Shown here in pieces: positions 35,230-44,122 of a stretch of 64,000 bases of DNA (within the stretch, counting starts at the first letter, position 1; each line of letters opens with the position of its first letter). This DNA is from Ruegeria halocynthiae (GTDB taxonomy: Bacteria; Pseudomonadota; Alphaproteobacteria; Rhodobacterales; Rhodobacteraceae): the NCBI RefSeq assembly GCF_900106805.1, contig NZ_FNNP01000011.1:46937-110936 (forward strand), read 5' to 3'. The position numbers were made by a program, and so were the translations under genes. Below the pieces are notes generated by a model. It saw only the letters and a list, made by a program, of their open reading frames with translations. It was not told the origin of the DNA and ran no database searches.

Positions 35230-36018
35230 GTGTTCAAGTCATTGTTCGCCTTCCGCAAACCCTTAAATCGCCGCACCGACCTGGTTTTGGGAATAACAGG
35301 TTTTATCCTGTTCTTGACCATGTGGGAGATTACTGTGCGATCCGGTGTGATCCGTCCAGAATTCCTGCCGTCGCCCGTCGCCGTTGTGCAGGCCTTCGTC
35401 AACCTCTTTGTCGAGCGCAACTTTGCCTCGGATATCGTCATTAGTGTCTCGCGCGTGTGGTTTGCGTTTTTGTTATCGGTGATAATCGCTATCCCGCTGG
35501 GGCTGTTAATGAGTACATACAGATTCGCCGGTGCGATCCTTGAACCCTTTGTGGATTTTGTCCGTTATCTGCCGGTTCCCGCTCTGGTACCGCTGCTGGT
35601 CATCTGGTTTGGCGTCGGCGAAACCTCAAAGATAGCTGTTCTGTGGATGGGAACATTCTTTCAACTGATATTGATGATTTCGGATGACACCAAACGCGTA
35701 CCAGTCGAGTTCGTTGAATCCGGCCAAACCCTTGGGGCCAGCAACGGTCAGATCATGCGGCACATCATCATTCCAGCGGCTTTGCCCAATATGATCGACA
35801 GTCTACGCATTACGATGGGGTGGTGTTGGACCTATCTGATCGTGGCGGAAATCGTGGCCGCAAATTCCGGTATCGGCCATGTGATCTGGTCCCTCCGCCG
35901 GTTCGTCAAAACACCCGAAGTGATGGCAGGCATCATCACGATCGGGATCATCGGCCTGCTGACCGATCAGGCTTTCCGCTATGCCCACACACGGCTGTTC
36001 TCTTATCTGCGCAGGTAG
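35230..36018 (+). CDS. NitT/TauT-type ABC transporter permease
   Basis: A 262-residue inner-membrane protein of the SsuC/TauC family with about six hydrophobic helices. It has PSPVAVVQAFVNLF near the N-terminus and the EAA-like loop (ESGQTLGASNGQIMRHIIIP, about 160-179), which docks the ATPase. It starts at a GTG about 75 bases after the binding-protein gene; the preceding GAAAGAA could serve as a weak ribosome site. It is three bases from the ATPase gene, so transport genes form one unit. Confidence 0.9.
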   Translation: MFKSLFAFRKPLNRRTDLVLGITGFILFLTMWEITVRSGVIRPEFLPSPVAVVQAFVNLFVERNFASDIVISVSRVWFAFLLSVIIAIPLGLLMSTYRFAGAILEPFVDFVRYLPVPALVPLLVIWFGVGETSKIAVLWMGTFFQLILMISDDTKRVPVEFVESGQTLGASNGQIMRHIIIPAALPNMIDSLRITMGWCWTYLIVAEIVAANSGIGHVIWSLRRFVKTPEVMAGIITIGIIGLLTDQAFRYAHTRLFSYLRR

Positions 36019-36021
36019 CTC

Positions 36022-36822
36022 ATGGACAACTTCATTCAAATAAAAGATGTCGCCAAGACCTATTGGTCTAATGACGGCAAGATCGAAACCAAAGTTGTCC
36101 TGCCTTTGTCCATGACAATTGGCGAAGGCGAAATGGTCATGTTCCTGGGGCCTTCGGGCTGCGGGAAAACCACTCTGATGCGGATCGTCGGCGGGTTGGA
36201 AACACCGGACCAGGGCACAATCCATCTGCACGGAGACTTGCTGACGGGGCCGGACCGCAGGCGTGGCATGGTGTTCCAGTCTTACTCGTCATACCCGTGG
36301 CTGACCGTGCGCGACAACATCAAGTTCGGCACCCGGTATCGCAAAGACATTAGCGCACAGGAAAAGGAAGAGGTGACCGACCACTATCTGAATATGGTTG
36401 GGTTGAAACGCTACGCAGATTTCTACACCAATCGTATCTCTGGCGGGATGCGTCAGCGGGTTGCCATCGCACGAACACTTGCCTCGTCTCCAGATGTGTT
36501 GCTGATGGACGAACCATTTGGCGCACTGGATGCTCAGACGCGGGAATATCTGCAATTCCAGCTTATGGACATCAACAAGGCCGAGAAGAAGACCACCATC
36601 TTTGTTACGCATGACGTGGAAGAGGCGATCTTGCTGGCCAACCGCATCGTCATCTTCTCGTCTCGTCCGGCGCGGGTGGTGCGAGAAATCAAAGTCGATG
36701 ACATCTTGTCTATCGAGGACCGCCGCAACGGCACGGCGGATATGGACCGGTTCTTCAAACTGCGCGCAGAGATACTCGAACTCATCCGGGCCGAATATGC
36801 ACATACACTAGAGGAAGCTTAA
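36022..36822 (+). CDS. NitT/TauT-type ABC transporter ATP-binding protein
   Basis: A 266-residue ABC ATPase of the SsuB/TauB type: Walker A GPSGCGKT at 43-50, signature ISGGMRQR at 139-146, Walker B LLMDEP at 160-165 and FGALDAQTR after it. The ISGGMRQR form is typical of nitrate/sulfonate/taurine systems. It powers the permease directly upstream. The first dehydrogenase gene follows two bases after its stop. Confidence 0.93.
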   Translation: MDNFIQIKDVAKTYWSNDGKIETKVVLPLSMTIGEGEMVMFLGPSGCGKTTLMRIVGGLETPDQGTIHLHGDLLTGPDRRRGMVFQSYSSYPWLTVRDNIKFGTRYRKDISAQEKEEVTDHYLNMVGLKRYADFYTNRISGGMRQRVAIARTLASSPDVLLMDEPFGALDAQTREYLQFQLMDINKAEKKTTIFVTHDVEEAILLANRIVIFSSRPARVVREIKVDDILSIEDRRNGTADMDRFFKLRAEILELIRAEYAHTLEEA

Positions 36823-36823
36823 A

Positions 36824-37597
36824 ATGGGTGCAGAATTGTCTGGCAAACATGTGGTAGTCACCGGCGCCAACCGGGGGATCGGTCTTGGTCTAGCGCAGGG
36901 GTTCCTGGAGGCAGGGGCGGAAGTTACCATTGTGGCGTTCGAAGATGACGTGCAGGAGGTTGCCGAAAGATTGTACAAGGATCATGGCAAGGCTGTTGGG
37001 CATATCAAATGTGACATTTCTGATCTGGATCAGGTCAAGGCGATGTGCGCGTCTTTCGATCAAGTTGATGTTCTAATCAACAATGCGGGTTTTGAATACA
37101 TCACCCCAATCGATGACCCAGCGGATCATGTGGATGAGGTGTTTCGGCAAATCATCGAAACCAACGTGATCGGCACGTTTTCCGTGACACGTTACCTACT
37201 TGACAAGATTCCGGATGGTGGCCGGATCGTGAACAGCGCCTCGATGTGGGGGAAAACAGCTGTATCCGAGTTCAGCGCCTATTGCGCCTCGAAACACGCG
37301 GTAATCGGGCTGACCCGATCTCTGGCACAGGAACTTGCACCACGCGGCATCTCGGTCAACGCGGTCTGCCCCGGCTGGGTCCGGACGGTGGCGTCGATGC
37401 GATCGCTGGCTTTCATGGCCGCTCGGCAGGACCGAACCGAAGTCGATTTGCTGGACGAAATCGTATCGGCACAGGCGCTTGGCGGCTTGATGGAGCCTTC
37501 GGACATGGTAGCGATGTATGTGTTTCTGTCCGGACCTGCAGCGGCCAACATCACCGGCCAATCCTTTACCGTTGATCGCGGGGAACTAATGCAATGA
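36824..37597 (+). CDS. Short-chain dehydrogenase/reductase 1
   Basis: A 257-residue classical SDR. The cofactor motif TGANRGIG is at 13-20, NNAG at 86-89, the catalytic serine region NSAS at 137-140 and the YxxxK pair Y153/K157. A DGGRIVNSAS strand and a PGWVRT loop complete the fold. It would oxidise or reduce an alcohol or ketone with NAD(P). It lies between the transporter genes and a second SDR with a four-base overlap, so it probably acts on the imported compound. The residue after the second cofactor strand does not allow a firm NAD versus NADP call. Confidence 0.9.
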   Translation: MGAELSGKHVVVTGANRGIGLGLAQGFLEAGAEVTIVAFEDDVQEVAERLYKDHGKAVGHIKCDISDLDQVKAMCASFDQVDVLINNAGFEYITPIDDPADHVDEVFRQIIETNVIGTFSVTRYLLDKIPDGGRIVNSASMWGKTAVSEFSAYCASKHAVIGLTRSLAQELAPRGISVNAVCPGWVRTVASMRSLAFMAARQDRTEVDLLDEIVSAQALGGLMEPSDMVAMYVFLSGPAAANITGQSFTVDRGELMQ

Positions 37598-38325
37598 CTC
37601 AGGGCCTGTCTGAAAAGATTGCATTGGTTACTGGCGCTGCACAGGGGATTGGTGCGGCCGTCGTGCGCGCTTTGGCTGAGGCAGGGGCTACAATAGTGGC
37701 GACCGATATGCAGGATGTCTCGGATACTTTATCAGGTGTGCCCAACGCGCGGGGAATAAACTGTGATGTGTCCGATGCAGACAGCGTAGATGCGCTGTTT
37801 CGCTCGATATCTGAGACTGAAGGGGGCCTGGATTTTGCGATAAACGCGGCGGGCATTTTGTTTGAAGCAAGACTGATCGACATGGACCCATCTGAGTTTG
37901 ACCGAATGATTTCGGTCAATCTGCGGGGATCGTTCCTTATCGCACAAGGCGCGGCGCGGCTGATGACACAGGTCAATTCCGGGCGGATCATTCTGATCGC
38001 CTCGGAACTCGCCTATCTGGGGCGAGCGGATTACTCGGCCTATTGTGCGTCCAAGGCCGGGGTTGTGGGTTTGACTCGATCCCTTGCACGTGAGCTTGCG
38101 CCTGCGATTACAGTCAACACTGTAGCGCCGGGGCCAGTGGATACCCAAATGTTGGCAGTCGAGAATATGTCACCGGAATGGATCGAAAAGGAACTTGACG
38201 TTCCATTAGGCCGGATCGCCCAACCGGCCGAGATCGGCGGGCTAGTGCGGTTCCTGTGTGGACCTGATGCCGGATATTTTACAGGACAAACGCTGAGCCC
38301 AAATGGTGGCGCAGTCATGATTTAA
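37594..38325 (+). CDS. Short-chain dehydrogenase/reductase 2
   Basis: A 243-residue classical SDR with TGAAQGIG at 13-20, an aspartate (D38) after the second strand that favours NAD(H), NAAG at 84-87, S137 and the Y150/K154 pair. It is only distantly similar to the SDR upstream, so two sequential redox steps on the same compound, or two stereoisomers, are plausible. It starts inside the stop region of SDR 1 (ATGA) and ends 13 bases before the deacetylase gene. Confidence 0.9.
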   Translation: MTQGLSEKIALVTGAAQGIGAAVVRALAEAGATIVATDMQDVSDTLSGVPNARGINCDVSDADSVDALFRSISETEGGLDFAINAAGILFEARLIDMDPSEFDRMISVNLRGSFLIAQGAARLMTQVNSGRIILIASELAYLGRADYSAYCASKAGVVGLTRSLARELAPAITVNTVAPGPVDTQMLAVENMSPEWIEKELDVPLGRIAQPAEIGGLVRFLCGPDAGYFTGQTLSPNGGAVMI

Positions 38326-38338
38326 GGAGTATCTCCGA

Positions 38339-39253
38339 ATGCAACTCGCAAGACCCGTACCTTGGCCCAATGGTGCCAAGGTTGCCTGCGCCATCACACT
38401 GGATATGGACGCTGACAGCCTTATCCATATTCATCACGGCGAGGACGCGCAAAACAAGCTCTCGGCCACGTCGATGCTGCGGTATGGGCCCGAAGTAGCG
38501 GTTCCGCGTATTCTGGAGACCTTTCGGAAGTATGACCTGAAGCAGAGCTTTTTCATCCCGGCGTGGTGTATCGAAAACCATGCCGAAGCGGTGGAAGCCA
38601 TTGTCGCGGATGATCATGAGGTCGGCTATCACGGCTATATCCACGAAGCCCCGAACAGTCTGTCCGAAGCTCAGGAACACGACTGGATGTGTCGCTCGAT
38701 TGAGATAATCGAAAAACACACTGGTAAACGGCCGCGCGGCAACCGCTCGCCTCTCTACCATATGTCGGCCAAAACCCCTGAGTTTCTGGCACAAGAGGGT
38801 TTTGTGTACGACTCGTCGCTGATGGGAGACGATGTTCCCTATATCCTAAAAACCGGGCGAGGAAATCTGGTTGAATTGCCTGTTAGCTGGGCAACGGATG
38901 ACTGGCCGCCATACGTTCACGCCCCGGATCTGGGCTACATGTTTGCACCACAATCGCCGGACCGGGCCATGGAGATTTTCGTGGCCGAATTCGAAGCGCT
39001 CCGCCACTCCCCGGGGGGACTTTGGATTTCTGTTTGGCACCCCTTTGTCAGCGGGCGCCTGTCTCGCTGGCAAAGGGTAGATCAAATGATTAAGTACATG
39101 TTGGGTACAGGGGATGTCTGGTTTGCAACGCTGGAAGAGATTGCCAATCATATCAACGCGATCTCTGGCTCTGGTGAGTATGAACCTCGCCTCGATAGTC
39201 TTCCTTATTCCAACGGCATGCAAGTGCCGCAAGAGTTGATTGGCAAGGCGTAA
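38339..39253 (+). CDS. Polysaccharide deacetylase family hydrolase (PuuE/HpPgdA-like)
   Basis: A 304-residue NodB-homology protein without signal peptide, hence cytoplasmic. Metal and catalytic residues are visible: D22/D24 in LDMDADS, H98 and H102 in YHGYIHE, and the GNRSPLY block at 134-140. Cytoplasmic members of this subgroup include PuuE allantoinase and act on cyclic or linear amides rather than on polysaccharide. An AGGAG site precedes the start. As the last gene of a transporter/SDR operon it most likely hydrolyses an amide in the imported compound. An IS6 element begins about 40 bases after its stop. Confidence 0.85.
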   Translation: MQLARPVPWPNGAKVACAITLDMDADSLIHIHHGEDAQNKLSATSMLRYGPEVAVPRILETFRKYDLKQSFFIPAWCIENHAEAVEAIVADDHEVGYHGYIHEAPNSLSEAQEHDWMCRSIEIIEKHTGKRPRGNRSPLYHMSAKTPEFLAQEGFVYDSSLMGDDVPYILKTGRGNLVELPVSWATDDWPPYVHAPDLGYMFAPQSPDRAMEIFVAEFEALRHSPGGLWISVWHPFVSGRLSRWQRVDQMIKYMLGTGDVWFATLEEIANHINAISGSGEYEPRLDSLPYSNGMQVPQELIGKA

Positions 39254-39294
39254 AAAGGCGATTGCGCTGGCAGCTTGACGCCGACAGCCAAAAC

Positions 39295-40107
39295 TTTGGA
39301 TGTGTCGCAAACTTTTTTTGGGACTGCATAGGTGGAGTAATGAACCGACTTTCCCACCAGTTGGGCAAACTGTTGAAATAGAGTGATTTCGGACGTGAAT
39401 TGACCCTTGCTGGTCAAGTTGATCAGTTCGAGGCCAGCCAGGGCAGATGCTGCAGCCGTGAAGAACTTGAATTCCACCATTGGCTTGATCCGACGTTGCA
39501 TGAACCGGTGATCTTGCTCAATGAAGTTGTTGAAGTATTTCCGCCTGACCATCTCGACCGGGATTGGGTAACCAAGGCCTTTCAACATCTTGTTCATGGC
39601 TTTGATGCCAGCGGTATTGGCGCCGCTTTTGTCGATGACGATCTCGCGCGGTAAACCGTTCACCACAAGCGCGCGGGCGAAAAACTTCGTTGTCGCGGCT
39701 GTTCCGACGCTCTGACAACATGAAATCGAGCGTCTTGCCGTATTTGTCGATAGCTCGATAAAGGTAAACCCATTCGCGATTTACATTCACATACGTCTCT
39801 TCTATGCGCCATGAATGGTCTGTGGAACGCTTCCTATATTGGGCAGATTCTGCCACGAGAACAGAGTATCGACCGACCCAGCAGTTCAACATCGCGCGAT
39901 CCAAGTCAACGCCGCGTTCCAACATGACTTCTTCCAGATCCCGGTCTGAAACACCGTAGCGGAGATAGAAGAAAACCGCGTGTAAGATAACATCCTTTGG
40001 AAAGTGCGCACCGTTGAATGAAGCCATTACAGTAGCACCCAAGTTGAAACTTGGATCGTCGATATCACAAGGGTTTCTATTCAAACAGAGAACCCCGGAA
40101 CTTTGCG
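39295..40107 (-). mobile_element. Nearly complete IS6-family element with frameshifted transposase
   Basis: Terminal-repeat-like TGTCGCAAAC at about 39303 and the inverted TTTGCGACA at about 40098 bound roughly 810 bases, a normal IS6 size. The transposase runs from ATG 40027 on the minus strand (HFPKDVILHAVFFYLRYGV, WVYLYRAIDKYGKT). A one-base deletion near 39695 shifts the frame before FFARALVVNGLPREIVIDKS and QDHRFMQRRIKP. The first catalytic aspartate has become glutamate (RIEETY for the usual DETY), and the stop is lost so the frame runs out through the end repeat. It is therefore defective twice over. Confidence 0.85.
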
Positions 40108-40203
40108 ACATGTATGGACATCCCCCTTTGGGTAAGAAAAATCTTTGGTTGCTAGTTTGCGTAGTCGGGTGCTGACATGCATGCGGCACTCATAGTGCGG
40201 CTT

Positions 40204-40560
40204 TCGTCCTTTGTGGCCTCCGACTGGGTCAGTTTGTCCAAAGTCAGATCAGAAACCGCACGCCGCAGTCGTTCGTTCTCTTTCTGGAGCCGCTTCAGTT
40301 CTTTCAACTGACCTACCCTCATTCCGCATTCGCCGTTGGGCTCGAACCAATGGCGCCTTCAACGGCTCATTTTTTACGCCATCGGTAGTAGGTTTGCTCA
40401 ACAACGCCAATCTAACTGATTGCATCAAGACTGGACATGCCTTGTCCCATCAGTACTTCAATCTGCCGTAACTTCAAAAACATCCCTTCAGGCTTCGGTC
40501 TCTTGTTTGCCATTCTTGGTCCTCCGTTTCCTAAACATGGGGGACCAATTCAGTTGGGGA
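40204..40560 (-). pseudogene. IS3-family OrfA remnant
   Basis: From ATG 40513 on the minus strand the frame reads RPKPEGMFLKLRQIEVLMGQ and, after a TAG, IGVVEQTYYRWRKK. A TGA and a frameshift come next, and the leucine-zipper part KELKRLQKENERLRRAV then SDLTLDKL. This is the IS407/IS51-type OrfA pattern. The upstream DNA to about 40560 with the CCAACTGAATTGG word looks like the element's left end. OrfB is absent. The TAG replaces a glutamine expected in AISQIGV. Confidence 0.75.
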
Positions 40561-40623
40561 GGCTCATTGTGAGTCTGCTTACAGTACTCGGCCTTCAAAC
40601 AATACACCTACAGCGAATGTCTG

Positions 40624-40873
40624 CTTTCGCCGATCCTACCCGCCTATTCAAAGTGGCGTGGTCGACCTGCACACCGCGTTCGGCCATGATTCACGCTCAT
40701 TCACGATAAGACACCATGTATCGAAGGTAGAAGTACACGGCGTACAAAATCGCATCATTGGGGAAGTGGCAGCCTTTCAATGAGATCAAGCTGAAACCTG
40801 TCCGAGAATTATTTGCGCGAAACAAATGCCAGAGCGGGCTGCCCCGTTAATAGGGTTCCAATGTTTGCGACAC
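40624..40873 (-). mobile_element. IS6-family fragment, transposase N-terminus
   Basis: The minus strand from about 40784 encodes GCHFPNDAILYAVYFYLRYM, SYRE and, after two stops, IMAERGVQVDHATLNR, the N-terminus of an IS6 transposase. A terminal-repeat-like TTTGCGACAC lies at about 40863-40872, the expected distance upstream. The rest of the element is gone; the left edge abuts the IS3 relic. Confidence 0.7.
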
Positions 40874-40912
40874 AATCCCGGACACTTAGACACCATTGGA
40901 TCGGTTGTTGAA

Positions 40913-41959
40913 TCAAAGGCATTTGGCCAGTGTATTGGCCATGTTGCGGATGATCTGAGGATAAAGCGCCGCTCCGGGTTCCAAGTCAGAGCCCAAGGGG
41001 TCAATCACGCCAGTATTGGCATCAGTCCCATCCAGCACGGTTGCAATAATGCCTGGGTTGAATTGCGGCTCGCTCATGACGCAATCGATGCCCTCTTCAC
41101 GGATGCGCGCTTGGATTTCCGCAATGCGCGCCGGGCTCGGGTCGGATGCATCGCTGAGCGAAACCGCGCCGGAAGCCGGGAAATCAAAGGCATCTTCGAA
41201 ATACTGATAAGCATCGTGGAACACGATGAAACTACGGCCGCGGACTGGCTTTAGCGTTTCGGTTACCTCCGCTGACAGAGTGGCCATTTCCTCGCGTGCA
41301 GCTGCCGCATTTGCAAAATAGGTACCTGCATTTTCCGGGTCGGCCGCAGACAACTGCGCCGCGATTGAATTCAACCAAACTTCAGCGTTTGCTGGGGAAA
41401 GCCACGCGTGTGGATCACGCTCGCCATGTGCGTGCTCGTCATCATCGTGACCATGTTCGTCATGCTCCGCGTGATCGTCATGATTGTTATCCTTTGCATG
41501 ATCCTCGTGCCCATGATCGTCGTGATCATGCCCATCGCCCTCAGAATGGTTGTGGTCAACATGCCCATGATCATCGTGATCCCCATGGTAATGCGCTTCG
41601 AACAGTGCGTTTTCACGGATATCAAGCAGAACCGTTCCATCCGATTCCAGCAAAGCCGTAACGGTTGCTCCACCACTGAGCGTCTCGACAGCGCCTTCCA
41701 GCCATGGTGTCAGATCGCCGCCAATCCAGAACACAAGATTTGCCTCTTGCAGTGCCGATGCTTCCGATGGGCGCAGGTTGTATTCGTGTGGCGAGGCACC
41801 CGGCGAAATGATCAAATCCGGGATCCCAACACCTTCCATAACACGGGTTACCAGTGAATGGACCGGGGCGATATCTACCGCCACTTTGGGAGCATCTGCC
41901 ATGGCAGTTCCGCTCATTATTGCTGCAGCGATCGATAGTGGCAGAAGCTTTCTGGACAT
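40913..41959 (-). CDS. znuA: Zinc ABC transporter, periplasmic zinc-binding protein ZnuA
   Basis: A 348-residue protein with a Sec signal peptide ending AMA near residue 21 and the cluster A-I zinc-binding fold: the first metal histidine is in PVHSLV, the second in GASPHEYNLRPS. A long loop of His, Asp and Glu (about residues 120-185) precedes DPHAWLSP. This acidic histidine loop is the hallmark of ZnuA and helps capture zinc in the periplasm. It is divergent from zur, with znuC and znuB following zur, the normal zinc-uptake arrangement. IS6 debris begins about 40 bases past its stop. Confidence 0.95.
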   Translation of the reverse strand: MSRKLLPLSIAAAIMSGTAMADAPKVAVDIAPVHSLVTRVMEGVGIPDLIISPGASPHEYNLRPSEASALQEANLVFWIGGDLTPWLEGAVETLSGGATVTALLESDGTVLLDIRENALFEAHYHGDHDDHGHVDHNHSEGDGHDHDDHGHEDHAKDNNHDDHAEHDEHGHDDDEHAHGERDPHAWLSPANAEVWLNSIAAQLSAADPENAGTYFANAAAAREEMATLSAEVTETLKPVRGRSFIVFHDAYQYFEDAFDFPASGAVSLSDASDPSPARIAEIQARIREEGIDCVMSEPQFNPGIIATVLDGTDANTGVIDPLGSDLEPGAALYPQIIRNMANTLAKCL

Positions 41960-42015
41960 TGGACCCTCTGTGTGATTTTATAACGTTACGAGCCGCATAC
42001 ATGATATGGAATAAC
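41960..42015. promoter_or_regulatory. Divergent znuA / zur promoter, candidate Zur site
   Basis: The 56 bases between znuA and zur contain the AT-rich TTATAACGTTAC with the palindrome TAACGTTA at 41981-41988, and a further AT-rich word ATGATATGGAATAACAT at 42001-42017. Zur boxes are AT-rich inverted repeats of the TGTTATAATATAACA kind, so this gap almost certainly holds the operator, but the exact site is not certain. Confidence 0.4.
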
Positions 42016-42528
42016 ATGACAAGTGAGATACGCTCCACTCCAGCAGACGACACGGCGCCGGTTGGGTTCCATGACCACGACCACGAATACTGTGTCGAGA
42101 CTGCACTGGCTGCAGCGGAAGCCCGGTGTAAAGAAGACGGGCTGCGGCTGACGCCTGTCCGGCGCAAGGTTTTTGAGATGTTGCTGCAAGAGCATCGGGC
42201 ACTTGGAGCCTACGCCATTCTCGATCTTCTGCGTGAAGCAGGTTTTGGGTCTCAGCCGCCGGTGGCCTACCGCGCGCTTGATTTCCTTGTCCAGAACGGG
42301 TTTGTCCACAAGATCGAGCGGTTGAACGCCTTTGTTGCTTGTTCTCATCCCGGCGCCGTGCATTCACCGGCGTTCATGATTTGCCGAAAGTGTGACGCTG
42401 TTGCCGAAGCTCAGTCGGCACCGACCAAAGGCGTCCTTGGCGCGGCTGCACGCGCAGCGGGTTTCGAAATAGAACGAACGGTTGTAGAAGCCGAAGGGCT
42501 CTGCCCTGACTGCACCGAAAAGGCGTAG
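42016..42528 (+). CDS. zur: Zinc uptake regulator Zur (Fur family)
   Basis: A 170-residue Fur-family repressor. The winged helix (LTPVRRKVFEMLLQEHRALG, PPVAYRALDFLVQNGFVHKI) is followed by the zinc-sensing dimerisation domain with CSHPGAVHSPAFMICRKC, whose CxxC pair, with the late CPDC, makes the structural zinc site. It represses znuABC when zinc is sufficient. An N-terminal extension of about 30 residues contains HDHDHEYC, an unusual extra metal-binding-like patch. The start at 42016 is chosen by domain position; an ATG at 42001 is in frame. Confidence 0.93.
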   Translation: MTSEIRSTPADDTAPVGFHDHDHEYCVETALAAAEARCKEDGLRLTPVRRKVFEMLLQEHRALGAYAILDLLREAGFGSQPPVAYRALDFLVQNGFVHKIERLNAFVACSHPGAVHSPAFMICRKCDAVAEAQSAPTKGVLGAAARAAGFEIERTVVEAEGLCPDCTEKA

Positions 42529-42530
42529 CA

Positions 42531-43271
42531 ATGACCCTGATCACCGTTGAGAATCTCAGCGTGCGCTATGGCGCAAACACCATCCTGCATAATGTAGAAA
42601 TGACGGTAGAGGCGGGCGAGATCGTCACGATTGTTGGTCCGAACGGGTCGGGCAAGACCAGTCTGTTGCGGGCGATCATCGGTGCGACTAAACCGTCCGC
42701 AGGCCGGGTTATGCTGAAACCGGGTCTGAAGATTGGGTATGTCCCGCAAAAACTGCATATTGATCCGACGCTGCCGATCTCTGTCGAAAGATTCATGCGA
42801 CTGACTGATCCAGTCTCTCGCGAACAATGCGTGGATGCACTTGAAGCGGCTGGAGTGCCGGACCTTCTGAAGCGACAGATGTCGCAATTGTCCGGCGGGC
42901 AGTTCCAGCGTGTATTGCTGGCGCGGGCGCTGATCAACCGTCCGGATGTATTGTTGCTGGACGAAGCAACTCAGGGACTGGACCAACCCGGTTCTGCGGC
43001 GTTTTATCACCAGATTGAGGAGGTAAGGCGGGAAACCGGTTGTGCCATACTGATGATCAGTCATGAGTTGCATGTGGTCATGAGTGCCTCGGACAGAGTG
43101 ATCTGTCTCAATGGGCATGTGTGTTGCGAGGGATCGCCTGCTGTTGTGGCTTCGGCCCCGGAATATCGCGCTCTGTTCGGGACGGGCACTGGCGGTGCGT
43201 TGGCGCTTTATCGGCACGATCATGATCATGATCACGATCAATGTGAACACTCTCAGGAAGCCGCGGAATAA
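42531..43271 (+). CDS. znuC: Zinc ABC transporter ATP-binding protein ZnuC
   Basis: A 246-residue ABC ATPase: Walker A GPNGSGKT at 36-43, signature LSGGQFQR at 120-127, and a Walker B LLLDEATQGLD. It ends in a histidine/aspartate-rich tail (YRHDHDHDHDQCEH, about residues 224-237) of the kind seen in some ZnuC proteins. The gene is two bases behind zur and overlaps znuB by one base, so the three are one transcript. Confidence 0.95.
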   Translation: MTLITVENLSVRYGANTILHNVEMTVEAGEIVTIVGPNGSGKTSLLRAIIGATKPSAGRVMLKPGLKIGYVPQKLHIDPTLPISVERFMRLTDPVSREQCVDALEAAGVPDLLKRQMSQLSGGQFQRVLLARALINRPDVLLLDEATQGLDQPGSAAFYHQIEEVRRETGCAILMISHELHVVMSASDRVICLNGHVCCEGSPAVVASAPEYRALFGTGTGGALALYRHDHDHDHDQCEHSQEAAE

Positions 43272-44068
43272 TGCTTGATGATTTCATGACGCGTGCAACG
43301 CTGGCGGGTATTGGCGTAGCTTGTGCTGCGGCGCCTCTAGGATGCTTTGTTGTATGGCGTCGAATGGCCTATTTCGGAGATGCCACAGCCCACGCGGCGA
43401 TCCTTGGTGTCGCGCTTTCGCTGACCTTCCAGGTGTCGATCTTTGCAGGCGCGCTGGCGGTTGCGCTTGCCATGGCGCTGACCGTATCGCTGCTGACTGG
43501 GCGCGGTTATGCGATGGATACGCTTCTGGGTGTGCTGGCGCATTCCGCGCTTGCTTTTGGTCTTGTCGCGGTGTCGTTCCTGTCGGGCGTTCGCATTGAT
43601 CTGATGGCGTATCTCTTTGGCGACATCCTTGCGGTTTCGCGCTGGGATCTGGTTGTCATCTGGGGTGGGGCTGCTCTTGTCGTGGGGCTGATCGCATGGC
43701 GATGGTCCCAGCTTTTGACCGCGACGCTGAATGAAGAACTGGCCTATGCCAGCGGCCTCAATCCCAAGCGCGAGCAGTTGATCCTGACTTTGGCACTGGC
43801 CGTAACTGTGGCCGTGGCCATCAAAGTCGTGGGTGTTCTTCTGATTGCCGCGATGCTGATCATACCGGCGGCGGCTTCCCGCAGTTTGGCGCGGTCACCT
43901 GAATCGATGGCTTTAATCGCAGCGGCAATAGGCGCATTTTCCACCGTTGCAGGGCTAAGGTCTGCCTACGTGGTCGATACGCCAGCAGGACCTTCAATTG
44001 TCTGCGTCGCAGCCGTGTTGTTTGCGTGTTTCAGCCTGATTGGATGGCATACGAGGCGCGGAGCTTAG
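43271..44068 (+). CDS. znuB: Zinc ABC transporter permease ZnuB
   Basis: A 265-residue ABC-3 family membrane protein with about eight hydrophobic helices. Typical blocks are GCFVVWRRMAYFGDATAHAA near residues 24-43, YLFGDILAVS, and KVVGVLLIAAMLIIPAAASR near 190-209. It forms the zinc channel powered by ZnuC. Its stop faces the FGGY kinase stop 54 bases away on the other strand; I see no clear terminator in that gap. Confidence 0.95.
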   Translation: MLDDFMTRATLAGIGVACAAAPLGCFVVWRRMAYFGDATAHAAILGVALSLTFQVSIFAGALAVALAMALTVSLLTGRGYAMDTLLGVLAHSALAFGLVAVSFLSGVRIDLMAYLFGDILAVSRWDLVVIWGGAALVVGLIAWRWSQLLTATLNEELAYASGLNPKREQLILTLALAVTVAVAIKVVGVLLIAAMLIIPAAASRSLARSPESMALIAAAIGAFSTVAGLRSAYVVDTPAGPSIVCVAAVLFACFSLIGWHTRRGA

Positions 44069-44122
44069 TGCGGAAACCCATGTTGCCCGGTTATGAGCAC
44101 CGGTCAGATATCGCTTTGAGGG

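Noticed and set aside
6450..40107. An intact IS6-bounded composite transposon carrying the catabolic island
   Set aside because: All IS6 copies are truncated, scrambled or frameshifted and differ in sequence; only past mobility can be argued.
41371..41676. Met/Ile/Thr-rich minus-strand frame inside znuA
   Set aside because: It is the shifted reading of the His/Asp-rich loop; the repeated codons alone create it.
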